DNA of 58,027 bases from Streptococcus acidominimus (GCF_001921825.1 NZ_MSJL01000011.1:1-58027); one strand, 5' to 3'. Positions 26,578 through 35,866 are shown, counted from the stretch's first letter. A program made the numbers and translations. Notes: generated by a model not told the origin, from the sequence alone.

Positions 26578-27500
26578 TATAGGCGTTTAGTTTATTTTTA
26601 GTACTAGCTCCAACAGTCTGGGGAGAGACTGTTGGAGGTCGGAAATAAAGAAAACGAAGTTTTCATCAAAACAGTCTGGGGAGAGACTGTTGGAGGTCGG
26701 AAATAAAGAAAACGAAGTTTTCATCAAAACAGTCTGGGGAGAGACTGTTGGAGGTCGGAAATAAAGAAAACGAAGTTTTCATCAAAACAGTCTGGGGAGA
26801 GACTGTTGGAGGTCGGAAATAAAGAAAACGAAGTTTTCATCAAAACAGTCTGGGGAGAGACTGTTGGAGGTCGGAAATAAAGAAAACGAAGTTTTCATCA
26901 AAACAGTCTGGGGAGAGACTGTTGGAGGTCGGAAATAAAGAAAACGAAGTTTTCATCAAAACAGTCTGGGGAGAGACTGTTGGAGGTCGGAAATAAAGAA
27001 AACGACGTTTGCGTCAAAACAGTCTAGGGAGAGACTGTTGGAGGTCGGAAATGAAGAAAACGAAGTTTTCGTCAAAACAGTCTGGGGAGAGACTGTTGGA
27101 GGTCGGAAATAAAGAAAACGACGTTTGCGTCAAAACAGTCTAGGGAGAGACTGTTGGAGGTCGGAAATGAAGAAAACGAAGTTTTCGTCAAAACAGTCTG
27201 GGGAGAGACTGTTGGAGGTCGGAAATAAAGAAAACGACGTTTGCGTCAAAACAGTCTAGGGAGAGACTGTTGGAGGTCGGAAATGAAGAAAACGAAGTTT
27301 TCGTCAAAACAGTCTGGGGAGAGACTGTTGGAGGTCGGAAATAAAGAAAACGACGTTTGCGTCAAAACAGTCTAGGGAGAGACTGTTGGAGGTCGGAAAT
27401 GAAGAAAACGAAGTTTTCGTCAAAACAGTCTGGGGAGAGACTGTTGGAGGTCGGAAATGAAGAAAACGAAGTTTTCGTTAAAAGTCGCAGGTAGTTGTCT
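26578..27500. repeat. RUP-ended array of fifteen 58-nt hairpin modules
   Basis: The left end TATAGGCGTTTAGTTTATTT is RUP-like. From 26614, 58-nt units follow without a break to about 27480. Each has stem CAGTCT...AGACTG, GGAGGTCGGAAATRAAG, and a second small palindrome. Units 1-6 are nearly identical (CGAAGTTTTCATC). Units 7-14 alternate between two versions (GGGG with CGACGTTTGCGTC, then AGGG with CGAAGTTTTCGTC), so four 116-nt dimers are present. The right RUP end is missing. Confidence 0.9.
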
Positions 27501-28509
27501 AATTGATAACTAGACAAGCGATAGATAAGAAAAATGTAACTTTTCTCAATAGTACAACTCAAGATACGAGGACGTCAAAAAAGCGACCGAAAATTAGGAA
27601 ACATGACGAAGAGATTAGAGAGAGTTTGCTTCGCAAACTTCTATTTCTCGCCTCCAAAGGTATCCCATACCTTTGGAGCTAGGAATGTTTATCCCTAAAG
27701 GGAGCCACAGCTGACACGAGTTGCACTCGTTCTATCTCCAACCTTCAACAGTCTATCCCCAGACTGTTGAAGCAACTAAAGTTGCAACAGTTGCGTCTCT
27801 TTTTTCCGAGCTTTTAGTCCGAGTTCAATTTCAAGATACAAAGCCCGTAAAAAACTCAAAGCGCACTTCTTCATGTAATAACAGTAACTTCCCTGACTGT
27901 TAATACCATATCTGTAAAGCAGGCATAGCCTGCAACAGCTACGGCAAACTAGGAAATCTGACGAGTGAAAAGCTCCAGTGGAGGTTTTCAGCCTATTTCC
28001 TAAAGAACCATCATCAGCTGAAGCTGAAACAGTTATGTCTCTTTTTCGCACAGAGTTTAGGGCGTGTTCAATTCTAAGATACAAAGGGCATAAAAAGCGA
28101 CTGAAAATTAGGAAACATGACGTAGAGATTGGAGAGAGTTTGCTTCGCAAACTTCTATTTCCCGCCTCCAAAGGTATCCCATACCTTTAGAGCTAGGAGT
28201 ATTTATCTTTTTGTCAGTGAGTTGTAGCTCAAGTTCAATTATACAAGATACAAGGGCGTTTGACACGAGTTACACTCGTTTTATTTCCAACCTTCAACCG
28301 TCTATCCCTAGACTGTTGAAGCGAGCAAAGCAAAAATAGGAGTTTTGACGAGTGAAAAGCTCCAGTGGAGGTTTTCAGCCTATTTCCTAAAGAACCATCA
28401 TCAACTAAAACTGAAACAGGTATCGCTCTTTTTTGCACAGCTCGTAGCCCGAGTTCAATTATACAAGACGAGTTAACGAAGTAATAAAAATATAAACTAA
28501 ATGACTATA
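27501..28509. repeat. Composite repeat island before murE
   Basis: Several cassettes are joined head to tail, with junctions GAGTTCAATT...AAGATACAARGG at about 27823, 28067, 28233 and a last end at 28450. Stems include AGTTTGC-TTC-GCAAACT (27626, 28138), CTCCAAAGGTAT-CCC-ATACCTTTGGAG (27653) and ACGAGT/ACTCGT modules. The island closes with an inverted copy of the first 36 bp of the RUP-like element (28474-28509). No gene is seen. Confidence 0.7.
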
Positions 28510-28529
28510 CACTCTTTAAGCTAATCCTC

Positions 28530-28736
28530 TCATAAGCTACTCATTCCCAAAATCTTGACTTGGTTATCCACAATTACTTCCTTAACAATCGATTGTTTGG
28601 CTTCGCAATCCTTTCGCCATTGCTGGGACGAAAAAGAAACATCAAAAACAGACTCTTGATAGGTGTAGCGTTGATGTAAGATGATACACCAAAACCCTTG
28701 GACATCTTGCACCATTAACCACGAGTTCTGTTTCAA
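28530..28736 (-). CDS. Doubtful short ORF, unknown
   Basis: 68 codons from a TTG, or 61 from an internal ATG at 28715. Neither has a convincing ribosome site, and an in-frame stop lies just upstream of the TTG. The product (internal VFDVSFSSQQWRKDCEAKQ) has no membrane segment or motif I recognise. It lies between the repeat island and the murE promoter. It may be a gene remnant. Confidence 0.25.
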   Translation of the reverse strand: MKQNSWLMVQDVQGFWCIILHQRYTYQESVFDVSFSSQQWRKDCEAKQSIVKEVIVDNQVKILGMSSL

Positions 28737-28860
28737 GATATTTATAGGCTAGTAGTTTCTCTGGTAGACAGAAAGCCTATCCTCCTCTACATAGGATGTC
28801 ACACTTTTTAGTTGTAAGTCCTATTAAAAATAGAAAGTTGCATTGTTTCTCAAGTCTGAC

Positions 28861-28895
28861 TTGTCAATCTTGGCTAATCAGTTTACAATAGAGAT
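28861..28895 (+). promoter_or_regulatory. murE promoter giving a leaderless transcript
   Basis: TTGTCA (28861-28866) and TACAAT (28884-28889) are 17 nt apart. Only 6 nt separate the -10 from the murE ATG at 28896, and there is no Shine-Dalgarno sequence. Transcription should start at or within a base or two of the ATG. Confidence 0.75.
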
Positions 28896-30344
28896 ATGAT
28901 TCAATTAGACACTGTATTAAGTATTTTAAAACATGACCATAATTTCCGCGAGATCCTGCATAATGGGGGTTATCATTATAGCTGGCACAAGGAGGAAGTC
29001 TTTAACCAGATCAGCTACGATAGCCGCAAGGTCGATCGTGAAACCCTCTTTTTCGTCAAGGGGGCGCAGTTCAAGCCTGCCTTTCTCGAGGCTGCCATTG
29101 CGACTGGTCTTCGTTTTTATGTCGCTGAAAAAGACTATGAAGTGGGGATTCCAGCTATTATCGTCAACGATATCAAGCAAGCCATGAGCCTGATTGCCAT
29201 GGAGTTCTACGGTCATCCGCAAAACAAGTTGAAACTACTGGCCTTGACCGGTACTAAGGGGAAGACGACTGCTGCCTATTTTGCCTACTCCATTCTCCAG
29301 CAGAGTTACAAGCCTGCCATGCTGTCCACTATGAACACTACTTTAGATGGGCAAACCTTTTTCAAGTCTACCCTGACCACACCAGAGAGCATTGACTTAT
29401 TTGCCATGATGGCAGAGGCTGTCGCAAACGGTCGTACTCACCTGATTATGGAAGTATCTAGCCAGGCCTATCTGGTCAAGCGGGTCTACGGTCTAACCTT
29501 TGATGTTGGTGTCTTCCTCAATATCAGCCCTGACCATATCGGTCCAATTGAGCACCCTAGCTTTGAAGATTACTTTTACCATAAGCGCCTTTTAATGGAA
29601 CATAGCAGAGCTGTCATCCTCAATAGTGGTATGGATCATTTTCAGCTTGTGAAAAATCAGGTTGCAATGATGCCACATGACATCTACGGTTCACATTCTG
29701 ATAACTCTATCCTCCATTCTCAAGCCTTTCACTTTGAAGCAGGCGGGCTACTCGCAGGGCACTATGATATCCAGTTGATCGGGCTTTTCAACCAAGAAAA
29801 CGCCATTGCGGCTGGACTAGCCTGCCTACGTTTGGGAGCAAGTTTAGCAGACATTCAGGCTGGTATTGCTACAACGAGCGTTCCCGGACGTATGGAAGTC
29901 CTCACCCAGACAAACGGAGCAAAGGTCTTTGTTGACTATGCCCATAACGGTGATAGCGTTGGAAAGTTGATTGATGTTGTCCTCGCTCATCAAACAGGGC
30001 GAAGCATTCTCATCCTCGGGGCAACGGGAAATAAAGGGGAGAGCCGCCGCAAGGATTTTGGACTCCTCCTCAACCGCTACCCTGACCTCCATGTCATTCT
30101 GACTGCAGACGACCCAAACCGCGAAGATCCCGTATCAATTGCAGAAGAAATCCAGTCCTATATGGAACGACCAAGCCAGATTATCGCGGATCGCGAAACA
30201 GCTATTAAGACAGCCCTTTCTATGACCAAGACTGCTCAAGATGCCGTCATCATCGCAGGAAAAGGCGCTGACCAGTACCAAATCATCAACGACACTAAGA
30301 TCCCCTATGCAGGTGACCTGACTATTGCCAAACGCTACTTATAG
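28896..30344 (+). CDS. murE: UDP-MurNAc-L-Ala-D-Glu:L-lysine ligase
   Basis: 482 residues. ATP loop TGTKGKTT (about 118-125), the Mur ligase central domain, and the C-terminal substrate motif DDPNRED (about 405-411). The DDPN form, instead of DNPR, marks the lysine-adding enzymes of cocci. It adds L-Lys to the peptidoglycan precursor in the cytoplasm. It is separate from murF/ddl. The start is leaderless, and the stop codon is directly followed by GATACAAAGGG and a five-unit hairpin array. Confidence 0.95.
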   Translation: MIQLDTVLSILKHDHNFREILHNGGYHYSWHKEEVFNQISYDSRKVDRETLFFVKGAQFKPAFLEAAIATGLRFYVAEKDYEVGIPAIIVNDIKQAMSLIAMEFYGHPQNKLKLLALTGTKGKTTAAYFAYSILQQSYKPAMLSTMNTTLDGQTFFKSTLTTPESIDLFAMMAEAVANGRTHLIMEVSSQAYLVKRVYGLTFDVGVFLNISPDHIGPIEHPSFEDYFYHKRLLMEHSRAVILNSGMDHFQLVKNQVAMMPHDIYGSHSDNSILHSQAFHFEAGGLLAGHYDIQLIGLFNQENAIAAGLACLRLGASLADIQAGIATTSVPGRMEVLTQTNGAKVFVDYAHNGDSVGKLIDVVLAHQTGRSILILGATGNKGESRRKDFGLLLNRYPDLHVILTADDPNREDPVSIAEEIQSYMERPSQIIADRETAIKTALSMTKTAQDAVIIAGKGADQYQIINDTKIPYAGDLTIAKRYL

Positions 30345-30356
30345 GATACAAAGGGT

Positions 30357-30641
30357 GTTTGACACGAGTTGCACTCGTTTTATCTCCAACCTTCCACAGT
30401 CTATTCCCAGACTGTTTGATACGAGCACAGCTCGTTTTATCTCCCACCTTCCACAGTCTATTCCTAGACTGTTTGATACGAGCACAGCTCGTTTTATCTC
30501 CCACCTTCCACAGTCTATTCCTAGACTGTTTGATACGAGCACAGCTCGTTTTATCTCCCACCTTCCACAGTCTATTCCTAGACTGTTTGATACGAGCACA
30601 GCTCGTTTTATCTCCCACCTTCCACAGTCTATTCCTAGACT
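30357..30641. repeat. Five 57-nt hairpin modules after murE
   Basis: Units start at 30357, 30414, 30471, 30528 and 30585. Each contains stem ACGAGC-ACA-GCTCGT (ACGAGT-TGC-ACTCGT in unit 1), linker TTTATCTCCCACCT and stem CAGTCTATTCCTAGACTG. Units 2-5 are almost identical. Because 57 is divisible by three, frames stay open on both strands, which produces spurious 19-residue-repeat ORFs. It is the same module as at 26614 in opposite orientation. Confidence 0.9.
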
Positions 30642-30840
30642 GTGGAAGCGAGCAAAGCAAAAATAGGAGTTTTGACGCAGAGTTTAGAGAGAGTTTGCTT
30701 TGCAAACTTCTATTTATCACCTCAAGAGGTATCCCGTACCTCTTGAGCTAGGAAAAACTATCCCTAAAGGGAGCCACAGCTAGTAGCCCGTGTTCAATTA
30801 TAAGATACAAAGGGCGTTTGACACGAGTTTCACTCGGTCT
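30642..30840. repeat. Composite cassette following the murE array
   Basis: It holds AGTTTGC-TTT-GCAAACT, linker TCTATTTATCACCT, and stem CTCAAGAGGTA / TACCTCTTGAG (30720-30746), then GTGTTCAATTATAAGATACAAAGGGCG at 30791. The stem is a covarying version of those at 27653 and 40340. No gene is seen. Confidence 0.6.
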
Positions 30841-30860
30841 ATCAACTAGCATCATAAACT

Positions 30861-30916
30861 AAAAAGCGAACAAGAATACATTCTGAATCACAGAAAATAC
30901 AACTTGTTCGCTTTTT
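30861..30916. terminator. Bidirectional hairpin with a conserved loop, copy 2
   Basis: The same 14-bp stem as at 5993 (AAAAAGCGAACAAG / CTTGTTCGCTTTTT), with a 28-nt loop sharing about 24 positions with copy 1. It separates convergent murE and the pseudouridine synthase gene. Confidence 0.8.
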
Positions 30917-30970
30917 CTATATGAGGTTTGATTTTTGGCGATTATGACTTTTGTCCCGGGATTATTCCGC

Positions 30971-31690
30971 CTAATCCAAATACTGCTTTAAGATTTCCTT
31001 TTCTTGATTGGTCAATGTCCGATAGCTCCCAGCTGACAGTTCCTCTTCTAAAACAAAGGCAGCAAAAGAAATCCGCTTGAGATAGGTCACTTTGACCCCG
31101 TAAGCCAGAAACCTCTTCTTGACCTGATGAAATTTCCCTTCCGCAATCTGAAGCCGTGCGCGACTAGCTGTCCGCTCTGCCGATAAAATTTCTAGCCTAG
31201 CAGGCTGGCAGACCCTGCCATCTAAAAATCGGACTCCCTCGCGAAAAAAGGCAACCGCATCAAGAGCGAGCATGCCGTTGACCTCCACATAGTAGACCTT
31301 ATCTACATGATACTGAGGATGTAGCATCCGAAAGCCTAGCGGACCATTATTGGTAATCAGCAACAGCCCCTCTGTATCCCTATCCAAACGTCCGATAGGA
31401 TAAAGACCTGAGCGTCGATCCTTTTCGGCAATCAGGTCGATTACCGTCTGGTGCTGGGCATCTGATACCGCAGATACGACACCTGCTGGTTTATTGAGCA
31501 AATAGTAGACCGGAGATTCCAGCTCCACCCGTTTGCCTCTAACTTCAATCACCTGTAAACCAGGATCTACAATCTGATTGCCAGCCCTTGCCAGTCTTCC
31601 ATCCACCGTTACCTGTTGAGCTTTGAGCAATTTCTTAACCTGATTTCGCGAGCCCAAGCCCGCCTTTTCCAAACACTTATCTAAACGCAT
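30971..31690 (-). CDS. Small-subunit rRNA pseudouridine synthase (RsuA family)
   Basis: 239 residues from the ATG at 31690. An N-terminal S4 RNA-binding domain (MRLDKCLEKAGLGSRNQVKK) is followed by the catalytic motif GRLDRDTEGLLLITN (about 101-115) with the active aspartate. Family members convert U516 of 16S rRNA to pseudouridine. An earlier in-frame ATG at 31708 lies upstream of the -10 hexamer, so it would not be transcribed from this promoter. The actual ATG is 6 nt after the -10, a leaderless arrangement. Confidence 0.9.
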   Translation of the reverse strand: MRLDKCLEKAGLGSRNQVKKLLKAQQVTVDGRLARAGNQIVDPGLQVIEVRGKRVELESPVYYLLNKPAGVVSAVSDAQHQTVIDLIAEKDRRSGLYPIGRLDRDTEGLLLITNNGPLGFRMLHPQYHVDKVYYVEVNGMLALDAVAFFREGVRFLDGRVCQPARLEILSAERTASRARLQIAEGKFHQVKKRFLAYGVKVTYLKRISFAAFVLEEELSAGSYRTLTNQEKEILKQYLD

Positions 31691-31705
31691 ACCCTTATTG
31701 TACCA
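31691..31705 (-). promoter_or_regulatory. Extended -10 giving a leaderless rsuA-type mRNA
   Basis: The minus strand reads TGGTACAAT (31697-31705), an extended -10, then AAGGGT and the ATG at 31690. The 6-nt spacing is the same as at murE and the tRNA methyltransferase gene. No -35 of correct spacing is evident. The end of a BOX-like element lies 20 bp upstream. Confidence 0.6.
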
Positions 31706-31725
31706 CATGGAGAAAATAACCGTTC

Positions 31726-31923
31726 ATACTCGTCAAAAATTAAAATCTGACACCATTCATTCACCTTGCTGAGTAAAAAGCTCCAGTGGAGGTTTTTAGC
31801 CTGTTCCCTTAAAACAAGAAAGAACGAGTGTAACTCGTGTCAAGTGTCCCCCCTTTTTTGGGGGGACATAACTGTTTCAGCTTTAGCCAGTTCCAGATTT
31901 TGATTTTGATTTTTATAGAGTAT
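31726..31923 (-). repeat. BOX-like element with a G/C hairpin insert
   Basis: The ends are ATACTCGTCAAAAATTAAAA and AAAATCTGGAACTGGC in reverse (closing GAGTAT at 31918-31923), 198 bp. In place of the usual second stem it carries TGTCCCCCC-TTTTTT-GGGGGGACA (31845-31868), a perfect 9-bp stem. It fills the gap between nagB and the rsuA-type gene. Confidence 0.75.
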
Positions 31924-31971
31924 CAGATAGAAGCCGAAAAAGACTGAACAAGTGTCCAGCCTTTCTTTCGA

Positions 31972-32682
31972 TTACTCATTTTCTAAACGCCCAGCAGCCT
32001 CTTCATCCACGATTACATAGACGTTGGGATGATTTTGCAAGACACTTGCTGGTACATCTTCTGTCACTGGACCTTGAACCATTTGATAGACAGCTTCAGC
32101 TTTATTAGCACCATAAGCCATCAAGACTACAGTCTTAGCAGACATGATAGAGGCAATTCCCATGGAAATCGCTTGTGTTGGCACATCTTCTTCCTTTTCA
32201 AAGAAACGACTATTGGCTTCAATGGTCGACGGTGTCAGATCAACCACGCGCGTTAAACCGTCAAACGGTGATCCTGGCTCGTTGAAGCCGATATGACCAT
32301 TGCGACCAATTCCTAAAATTTGGAAATCAACTGGATTCTCTGCCAGCAAGGCATTGTAGCGCTCCACTTCTGCATCCAAGTCCTCTGCCAAACCATTTGG
32401 CAAATAGGATACCTTGAAAGGTTTCTTAGCAAATAAGTGCTCATTCATGAAGTAGATATACGACTGATCGCTTTCACTACCAAGACCCACATACTCGTCC
32501 AAGTTGACCGATACGAGGTCTGAAAAATCAAGGTCGCTAGCGACCACTTGCTCGTAAAATGCAATCGGAGTTGAACCTGTCGCAAGCCCCAAGACTCTCG
32601 CCCCTGTTTTCAACTCTTCTTGTAGTAATTCAAAGGCAGCAACCCCACCTTCGATCTGATCTTTGACACGAATTACTTTCAT
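31972..32682 (-). CDS. nagB: Glucosamine-6-phosphate deaminase
   Basis: 236 residues. [15 protein letters not shown] (about 33-47), VNLDEYVGL (about 59-67) with the catalytic acid, and [15 protein letters not shown] (about 124-138) are characteristic. It converts glucosamine-6-phosphate to fructose-6-phosphate and ammonia, feeding amino sugars into glycolysis. AAGGAG is before the ATG. A perfect consensus promoter with two operator-like palindromes lies upstream. Confidence 0.95.
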   Translation of the reverse strand: MKVIRVKDQIEGGVAAFELLQEELKTGARVLGLATGSTPIAFYEQVVASDLDFSDLVSVNLDEYVGLGSESDQSYIYFMNEHLFAKKPFKVSYLPNGLAEDLDAEVERYNALLAENPVDFQILGIGRNGHIGFNEPGSPFDGLTRVVDLTPSTIEANSRFFEKEEDVPTQAISMGIASIMSAKTVVLMAYGANKAEAVYQMVQGPVTEDVPASVLQNHPNVYVIVDEEAAGRLENE

Positions 32683-32709
32683 GCGGATCTCCTTTTCCTT
32701 GTTTTATTT

Positions 32710-32760
32710 TGGTATATACCACTTTGTCTTTATTATATTGTATAGACCAATTTTTGTCAA
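32710..32760 (-). promoter_or_regulatory. nagB promoter with two NagR-type operators
   Basis: On the minus strand TTGACA (32755-32760) and TATAAT (32732-32737) are 17 nt apart, a perfect consensus. ATTGGTCTATACAAT (32737-32751) fills the spacer, and TGGTATATACCA (32710-32721), a perfect palindrome, lies in the early transcribed region. Both resemble the GntR-family NagR/YvoA site (core TGGTNTANACCA, recalled). Amino-sugar induction is the expected outcome. Confidence 0.75.
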
Positions 32761-32779
32761 GACCTAACTACTGATTTAT

Positions 32780-32787
32780 GGTATAAT
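32780..32787 (+). promoter_or_regulatory. Extended -10 promoter for the 57-aa gene and queA
   Basis: TGGTATAAT ends at 32787, 33 bp before the ATG of the 57-aa gene. The -35 region would fall on the nagB -35, so two divergent promoters are packed back to back and NagR bound at 32737-32751 might affect both. Confidence 0.5.
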
Positions 32788-32819
32788 AAATGGAAATATT
32801 CTAAGAGGAACTAGAGCCT

Positions 32820-32993
32820 ATGACCCTTTTATTGTTTATCCTTTTTATCGTCGGAATTCTCCTCACTATCCTTGCCTACTTGATGAAAGAAAGGACTTGG
32901 TTCTGGCTTCCTTTATTTGTATTCGGAAGCCTACTCGTTGCCCTTCCCCTACTCGTATTAATTTATTTCTTAACCCTATTTTCAATCAACTAA
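32820..32993 (+). CDS. Small membrane protein, 57 aa
   Basis: The ATG at 32820 has AGAGGA 9 nt upstream. 57 residues with two hydrophobic helices (about 2-20 and 32-54) separated by MKERTWFW. It ends 8 bp before queA and is probably translated from the same mRNA. I do not recognise a family. The hydrophobic periodicity, ribosome site and tight spacing argue that it is a real gene. Confidence 0.6.
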   Translation: MTLLLFILFIVGILLTILAYLMKERTWFWLPLFVFGSLLVALPLLVLIYFLTLFSIN

Positions 32994-33001
32994 GGAGACT
33001 T

Positions 33002-34030
33002 ATGAACACTGCTGATTTTGATTTTCATTTACCCGAACACCTGATTGCCCAAGTACCACTTGAGCAACGTGATGCTTCACGCCTGTTAATATTGGATCGC
33101 AAGACAGAGACCCTAACGGACGGTCATTTCGATCAGATTATTGATGAATTAGAAGCCGGCGATGCCCTTGTGATGAACAATACCCGCGTCCTACCAGCCC
33201 GCCTCTACGGTGAAAAGCCTGAAACCGGTGGCCATGTAGAATTACTCCTGCTCAAAAACACCCAAGGCGATCAATGGGAGGTTCTTGCCAAGCCAGCAAA
33301 ACGCCTCAAAATAGGCAGTAAGATTTCTTTCGGAGACGGGCGCTTATCAGCTACCATTGTCCAAGAATTAGAGCACGGTGGTCGTATCGTAGAATTTTCC
33401 TACGAGGGGATTTTCCTCGAAGTCTTGGAAAGCCTTGGAGAAATGCCACTGCCACCCTATATTCACGAAAAATTAGAGGACCGCGAGCGTTACCAGACCG
33501 TCTATGCTAAAGAAAATGGCTCCGCTGCCGCACCGACAGCAGGACTTCATTTTACCCAAGAATTGCTGGAAAGGATCGAAGCCAAAGGTGTCAAGCTCGT
33601 CTACCTGACCCTCCATGTCGGACTGGGCACCTTCCGTCCTGTATCTACCAGCAATCTGGACGAGCATGAAATGCACTCGGAATTTTATAGCTTGTCAGAA
33701 GAAGCTGCAGCAACCCTCCGAGAAGTCAAGGCTGCTGGTCACCGTATTATCGCAGTTGGGACCACCTCTATCCGCACCTTGGAAACGATTGGTAATAAAT
33801 TCAAGGGAGATATTCAAGCAGATTCTGGCTGGACCAATATCTTTATCAAACCAGGCTACCAATTCAAGGTGATCGACGCCTTTTCAACTAATTTCCATCT
33901 ACCAAAATCTACCTTGGTCATGCTGGTATCCGCCTTTGCAGGACGCGAATTTGTCCTTGAAGCCTACCAACATGCCATTGAAAGCGACTACCGCTTCTTT
34001 AGCTTTGGTGACGCCATGTTTATTAAATAG
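33002..34030 (+). CDS. queA: tRNA ribosyltransferase-isomerase QueA
   Basis: 342 residues, the family length, from [17 protein letters not shown] at 33002 with AAGGAG; the open frame upstream to 32897 is another gene's territory. Motifs: [12 protein letters not shown] (about 60-71), APTAGLHFT (about 178-186) and [10 protein letters not shown]. It transfers the ribose of S-adenosylmethionine to preQ1 in tRNA to make epoxyqueuosine. Confidence 0.95.
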   Translation: MNTADFDFHLPEHLIAQVPLEQRDASRLLILDRKTETLTDGHFDQIIDELEAGDALVMNNTRVLPARLYGEKPETGGHVELLLLKNTQGDQWEVLAKPAKRLKIGSKISFGDGRLSATIVQELEHGGRIVEFSYEGIFLEVLESLGEMPLPPYIHEKLEDRERYQTVYAKENGSAAAPTAGLHFTQELLERIEAKGVKLVYLTLHVGLGTFRPVSTSNLDEHEMHSEFYSLSEEAAATLREVKAAGHRIIAVGTTSIRTLETIGNKFKGDIQADSGWTNIFIKPGYQFKVIDAFSTNFHLPKSTLVMLVSAFAGREFVLEAYQHAIESDYRFFSFGDAMFIK

Positions 34031-34127
34031 ATCTATCCGATATAAAATTAACACCAGTACCTAATCTTATATGTAAAACGAGATGCTTTCTCCTTGGAAT
34101 AGACAAAAAATAAACTTTAAATAAAGG

Positions 34128-34158
34128 AATCTCCCACGCAGTCCTTGCGAGGGAGATT
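34128..34158 (+). terminator. Terminator after queA
   Basis: AATCTCCC-A-CGCA / TGCG-A-GGGAGATT can pair with a 5-nt loop and one A-A mismatch, followed by TGCTTTAT. It is the only strong stem in the 180 bp after queA before the repeats start. Confidence 0.65.
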
Positions 34159-34209
34159 TGCTTTATAGAAAACTACCTACTAAAGTAGCTATTCAATAAA
34201 AATGAAAAA

Positions 34210-34747
34210 ACAATAATTGAACTCGAGCTACAACTCACTGACAAAGCGCAGTCAAAAGGTTGAGTAAATCCAGATAACATCACAGTAGGCATCTGATTGT
34301 CGCCAGCACGCCAATCTAGTTGCCTTTGTGGGGGTCTCACTACGAAGCGAACCGCTTCTGTTCGGCCACCTATTTTGTCTAGGAGTTGCTCCCACAGTCT
34401 AGGGATAGACTGTGGGAGGTGGGAGATAAATCGAGTGTCCTCGTGTCAAAAGCTCTCGTATCTTAGAATTGAACTCGAGCTACAACTCACTGACAAAAAG
34501 ATAAATACTCCTAGAAGCAAAAGCTTCTTCGTCGTATTTCCTATTTTGTCTAGGAGTTGCTCCCATAGTCTAGGGATAGACTGTGGGAGGTGGGAGATAA
34601 ATCGAGTGTCCTCGTGTCAAAAGCTCTCGTATCTTAGAATTGAACTCGAGCTACAACTCACTGACAAAAAGATAAATACTCCTAGAAGCAAAAGCTTCTT
34701 CGTCGTATTTCCTATTTTGTCTAGGAGTTGCTTAACGCTCTCGTATC
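34210..34747 (-). repeat. Cassette array starting at the aminotransferase stop codon
   Basis: Two nearly identical 171-nt cassettes and a partial third have their GCTCTCGTATCTTA ends at 34452, 34623 and 34735. Each carries the stem AGAAGC-AAAA-GCTTCT, TCCTATTTTGTCTAGGAG, CAGTCTAGGGATAGACTG and CGAGTGTCCTCG. The third ends exactly on the aminotransferase stop codon (34748-34750). No gene is seen; the open frame here arises because 171 is a multiple of three. Confidence 0.75.
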
Positions 34748-35866
34748 TTATTCATACTGTCGCAACTGTTCTGACAACAGAGCTAGTCCCTTTTTCAGTG
34801 TTGAGGTTCGAGTACAGTAGCCTAAGCGGGCATAGCCTGGACGGTCAAAGCGATTGCCCGGCACCAATAAGACCCCTTTTTCCTTTAATAATCGTAAACA
34901 AAAGGCTTCTGTATCTTCTGGAATCTCCAATTTAATAAAAGAAACAGGAACAGCGCTTGGATAGACCACGGAGACACGCGGCTCTTTTTCTACCCACTCT
35001 TTGACCACACTCAAATTTTCAGCTACAATCGCTCGATTTCGCTCTAGAACTACCTCCTTGTGCTGCAAGACATAGGTCGCAAGGGCATCATCTATTACTC
35101 CAGCACAAATCATTGTATAATCACGATATTTCCGAAACAGATTGGACAGTTCATCATTTGCGACCACCCAACCAACCCTCACGCCAGCAACCGAGTAGGT
35201 CTTTGACATGCTATTAACCGAGATACCTTTTTCATATAAATCCACCATGGCTGGCACATCAAAACGTCCATCCAAGGGCTTATACACTTCATCTGATAGG
35301 ATGTAAGCCCCAACTTCTCGAGCAATCGCCACTAGCTCCTCCAAGAAAGAACGCTCCATCACAGCTCCTGTTGGATTATTGGCATTGTTGATACAAATCA
35401 TCTTCGTGTTAGGACGAATTAAAGAGCGCAAGTCATCTAAGGAAGGCAACCAGGCTGCCTCCTCCTGAATTTGCCAAAAAGAAACATCTGCTCCCAAGGA
35501 ACGTGGAATATCGTACAACTGCTGGTAACTAGGATAGAGTGAAATAACATGATCACCTTCCTCAATCAAGGCATAGAGAGCCAAATGATTGGCTCCCGTT
35601 GCCCCATTGGTCTGGAGAATCTGACTGGTTTCTACATGCTGGTAAAGTTTGCGCACTTCCTCCTTGAAAGCAGGTGATCCCTCAATCCAACCATAGTTCA
35701 TTTTCTTTTTCCACAAGTCCTCTAGGAAAGCTGGCTGGGAAGTCCCGCCCAGTGCTAGCACTTCTGCCAAGGTCAGCGAATCAATCGAACTTCCGGCAAT
35801 ATCATAGACTGCCTGCGTCTCCCATTCATTCAACCACTCTTCTACACCAAACGCTGCAATCTCCAT
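34748..35866 (-). CDS. Class I/II PLP-dependent aminotransferase
   Basis: 372 residues, fold type I. The PLP lysine is in NSMSKTYSVAGVRVGW (about 218-233), with NNANNPTGAVM (about 158-168), SDEVYKPL and the C-terminal arginine segment PGYARLGYCTRT. It resembles the ArcT/capreomycidine-synthase-like branch more than AspC. The substrate cannot be assigned. The ribosome site GAGAGGAGAAAG precedes the ATG. It is monocistronic, and its stop is followed at once by a repeat cassette. Confidence 0.82.
   Translation of the reverse strand: MEIAAFGVEEWLNEWETQAVYDIAGSSIDSLTLAEVLALGGTSQPAFLEDLWKKKMNYGWIEGSPAFKEEVRKLYQHVETSQILQTNGATGANHLALYALIEEGDHVISLYPSYQQLYDIPRSLGADVSFWQIQEEAAWLPSLDDLRSLIRPNTKMICINNANNPTGAVMERSFLEELVAIAREVGAYILSDEVYKPLDGRFDVPAMVDLYEKGISVNSMSKTYSVAGVRVGWVVANDELSNLFRKYRDYTMICAGVIDDALATYVLQHKEVVLERNRAIVAENLSVVKEWVEKEPRVSVVYPSAVPVSFIKLEIPEDTEAFCLRLLKEKGVLLVPGNRFDRPGYARLGYCTRTSTLKKGLALLSEQLRQYE

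Noticed and set aside
26614..27483. Regular repeat array that might look like a CRISPR
   Set aside because: Units follow one another without unique spacers, the whole 58-nt unit repeats, and no cas genes are present.
27362..27562. 66-codon minus-strand ORF in the array
   Set aside because: Composed of translated repeat sequence without a start signal.
30322..30751. Overlapping ORFs of 86-132 codons on both strands with 19-residue repeats
   Set aside because: They arise only because the non-coding module is 57 nt, a multiple of three; there is no ribosome site and the DNA is a hairpin repeat.
34297..34935. 212-codon plus-strand ORF with internal repeats
   Set aside because: It spans 171-nt repeat cassettes and runs antisense into the aminotransferase gene; it has no ribosome site and no protein-like composition.
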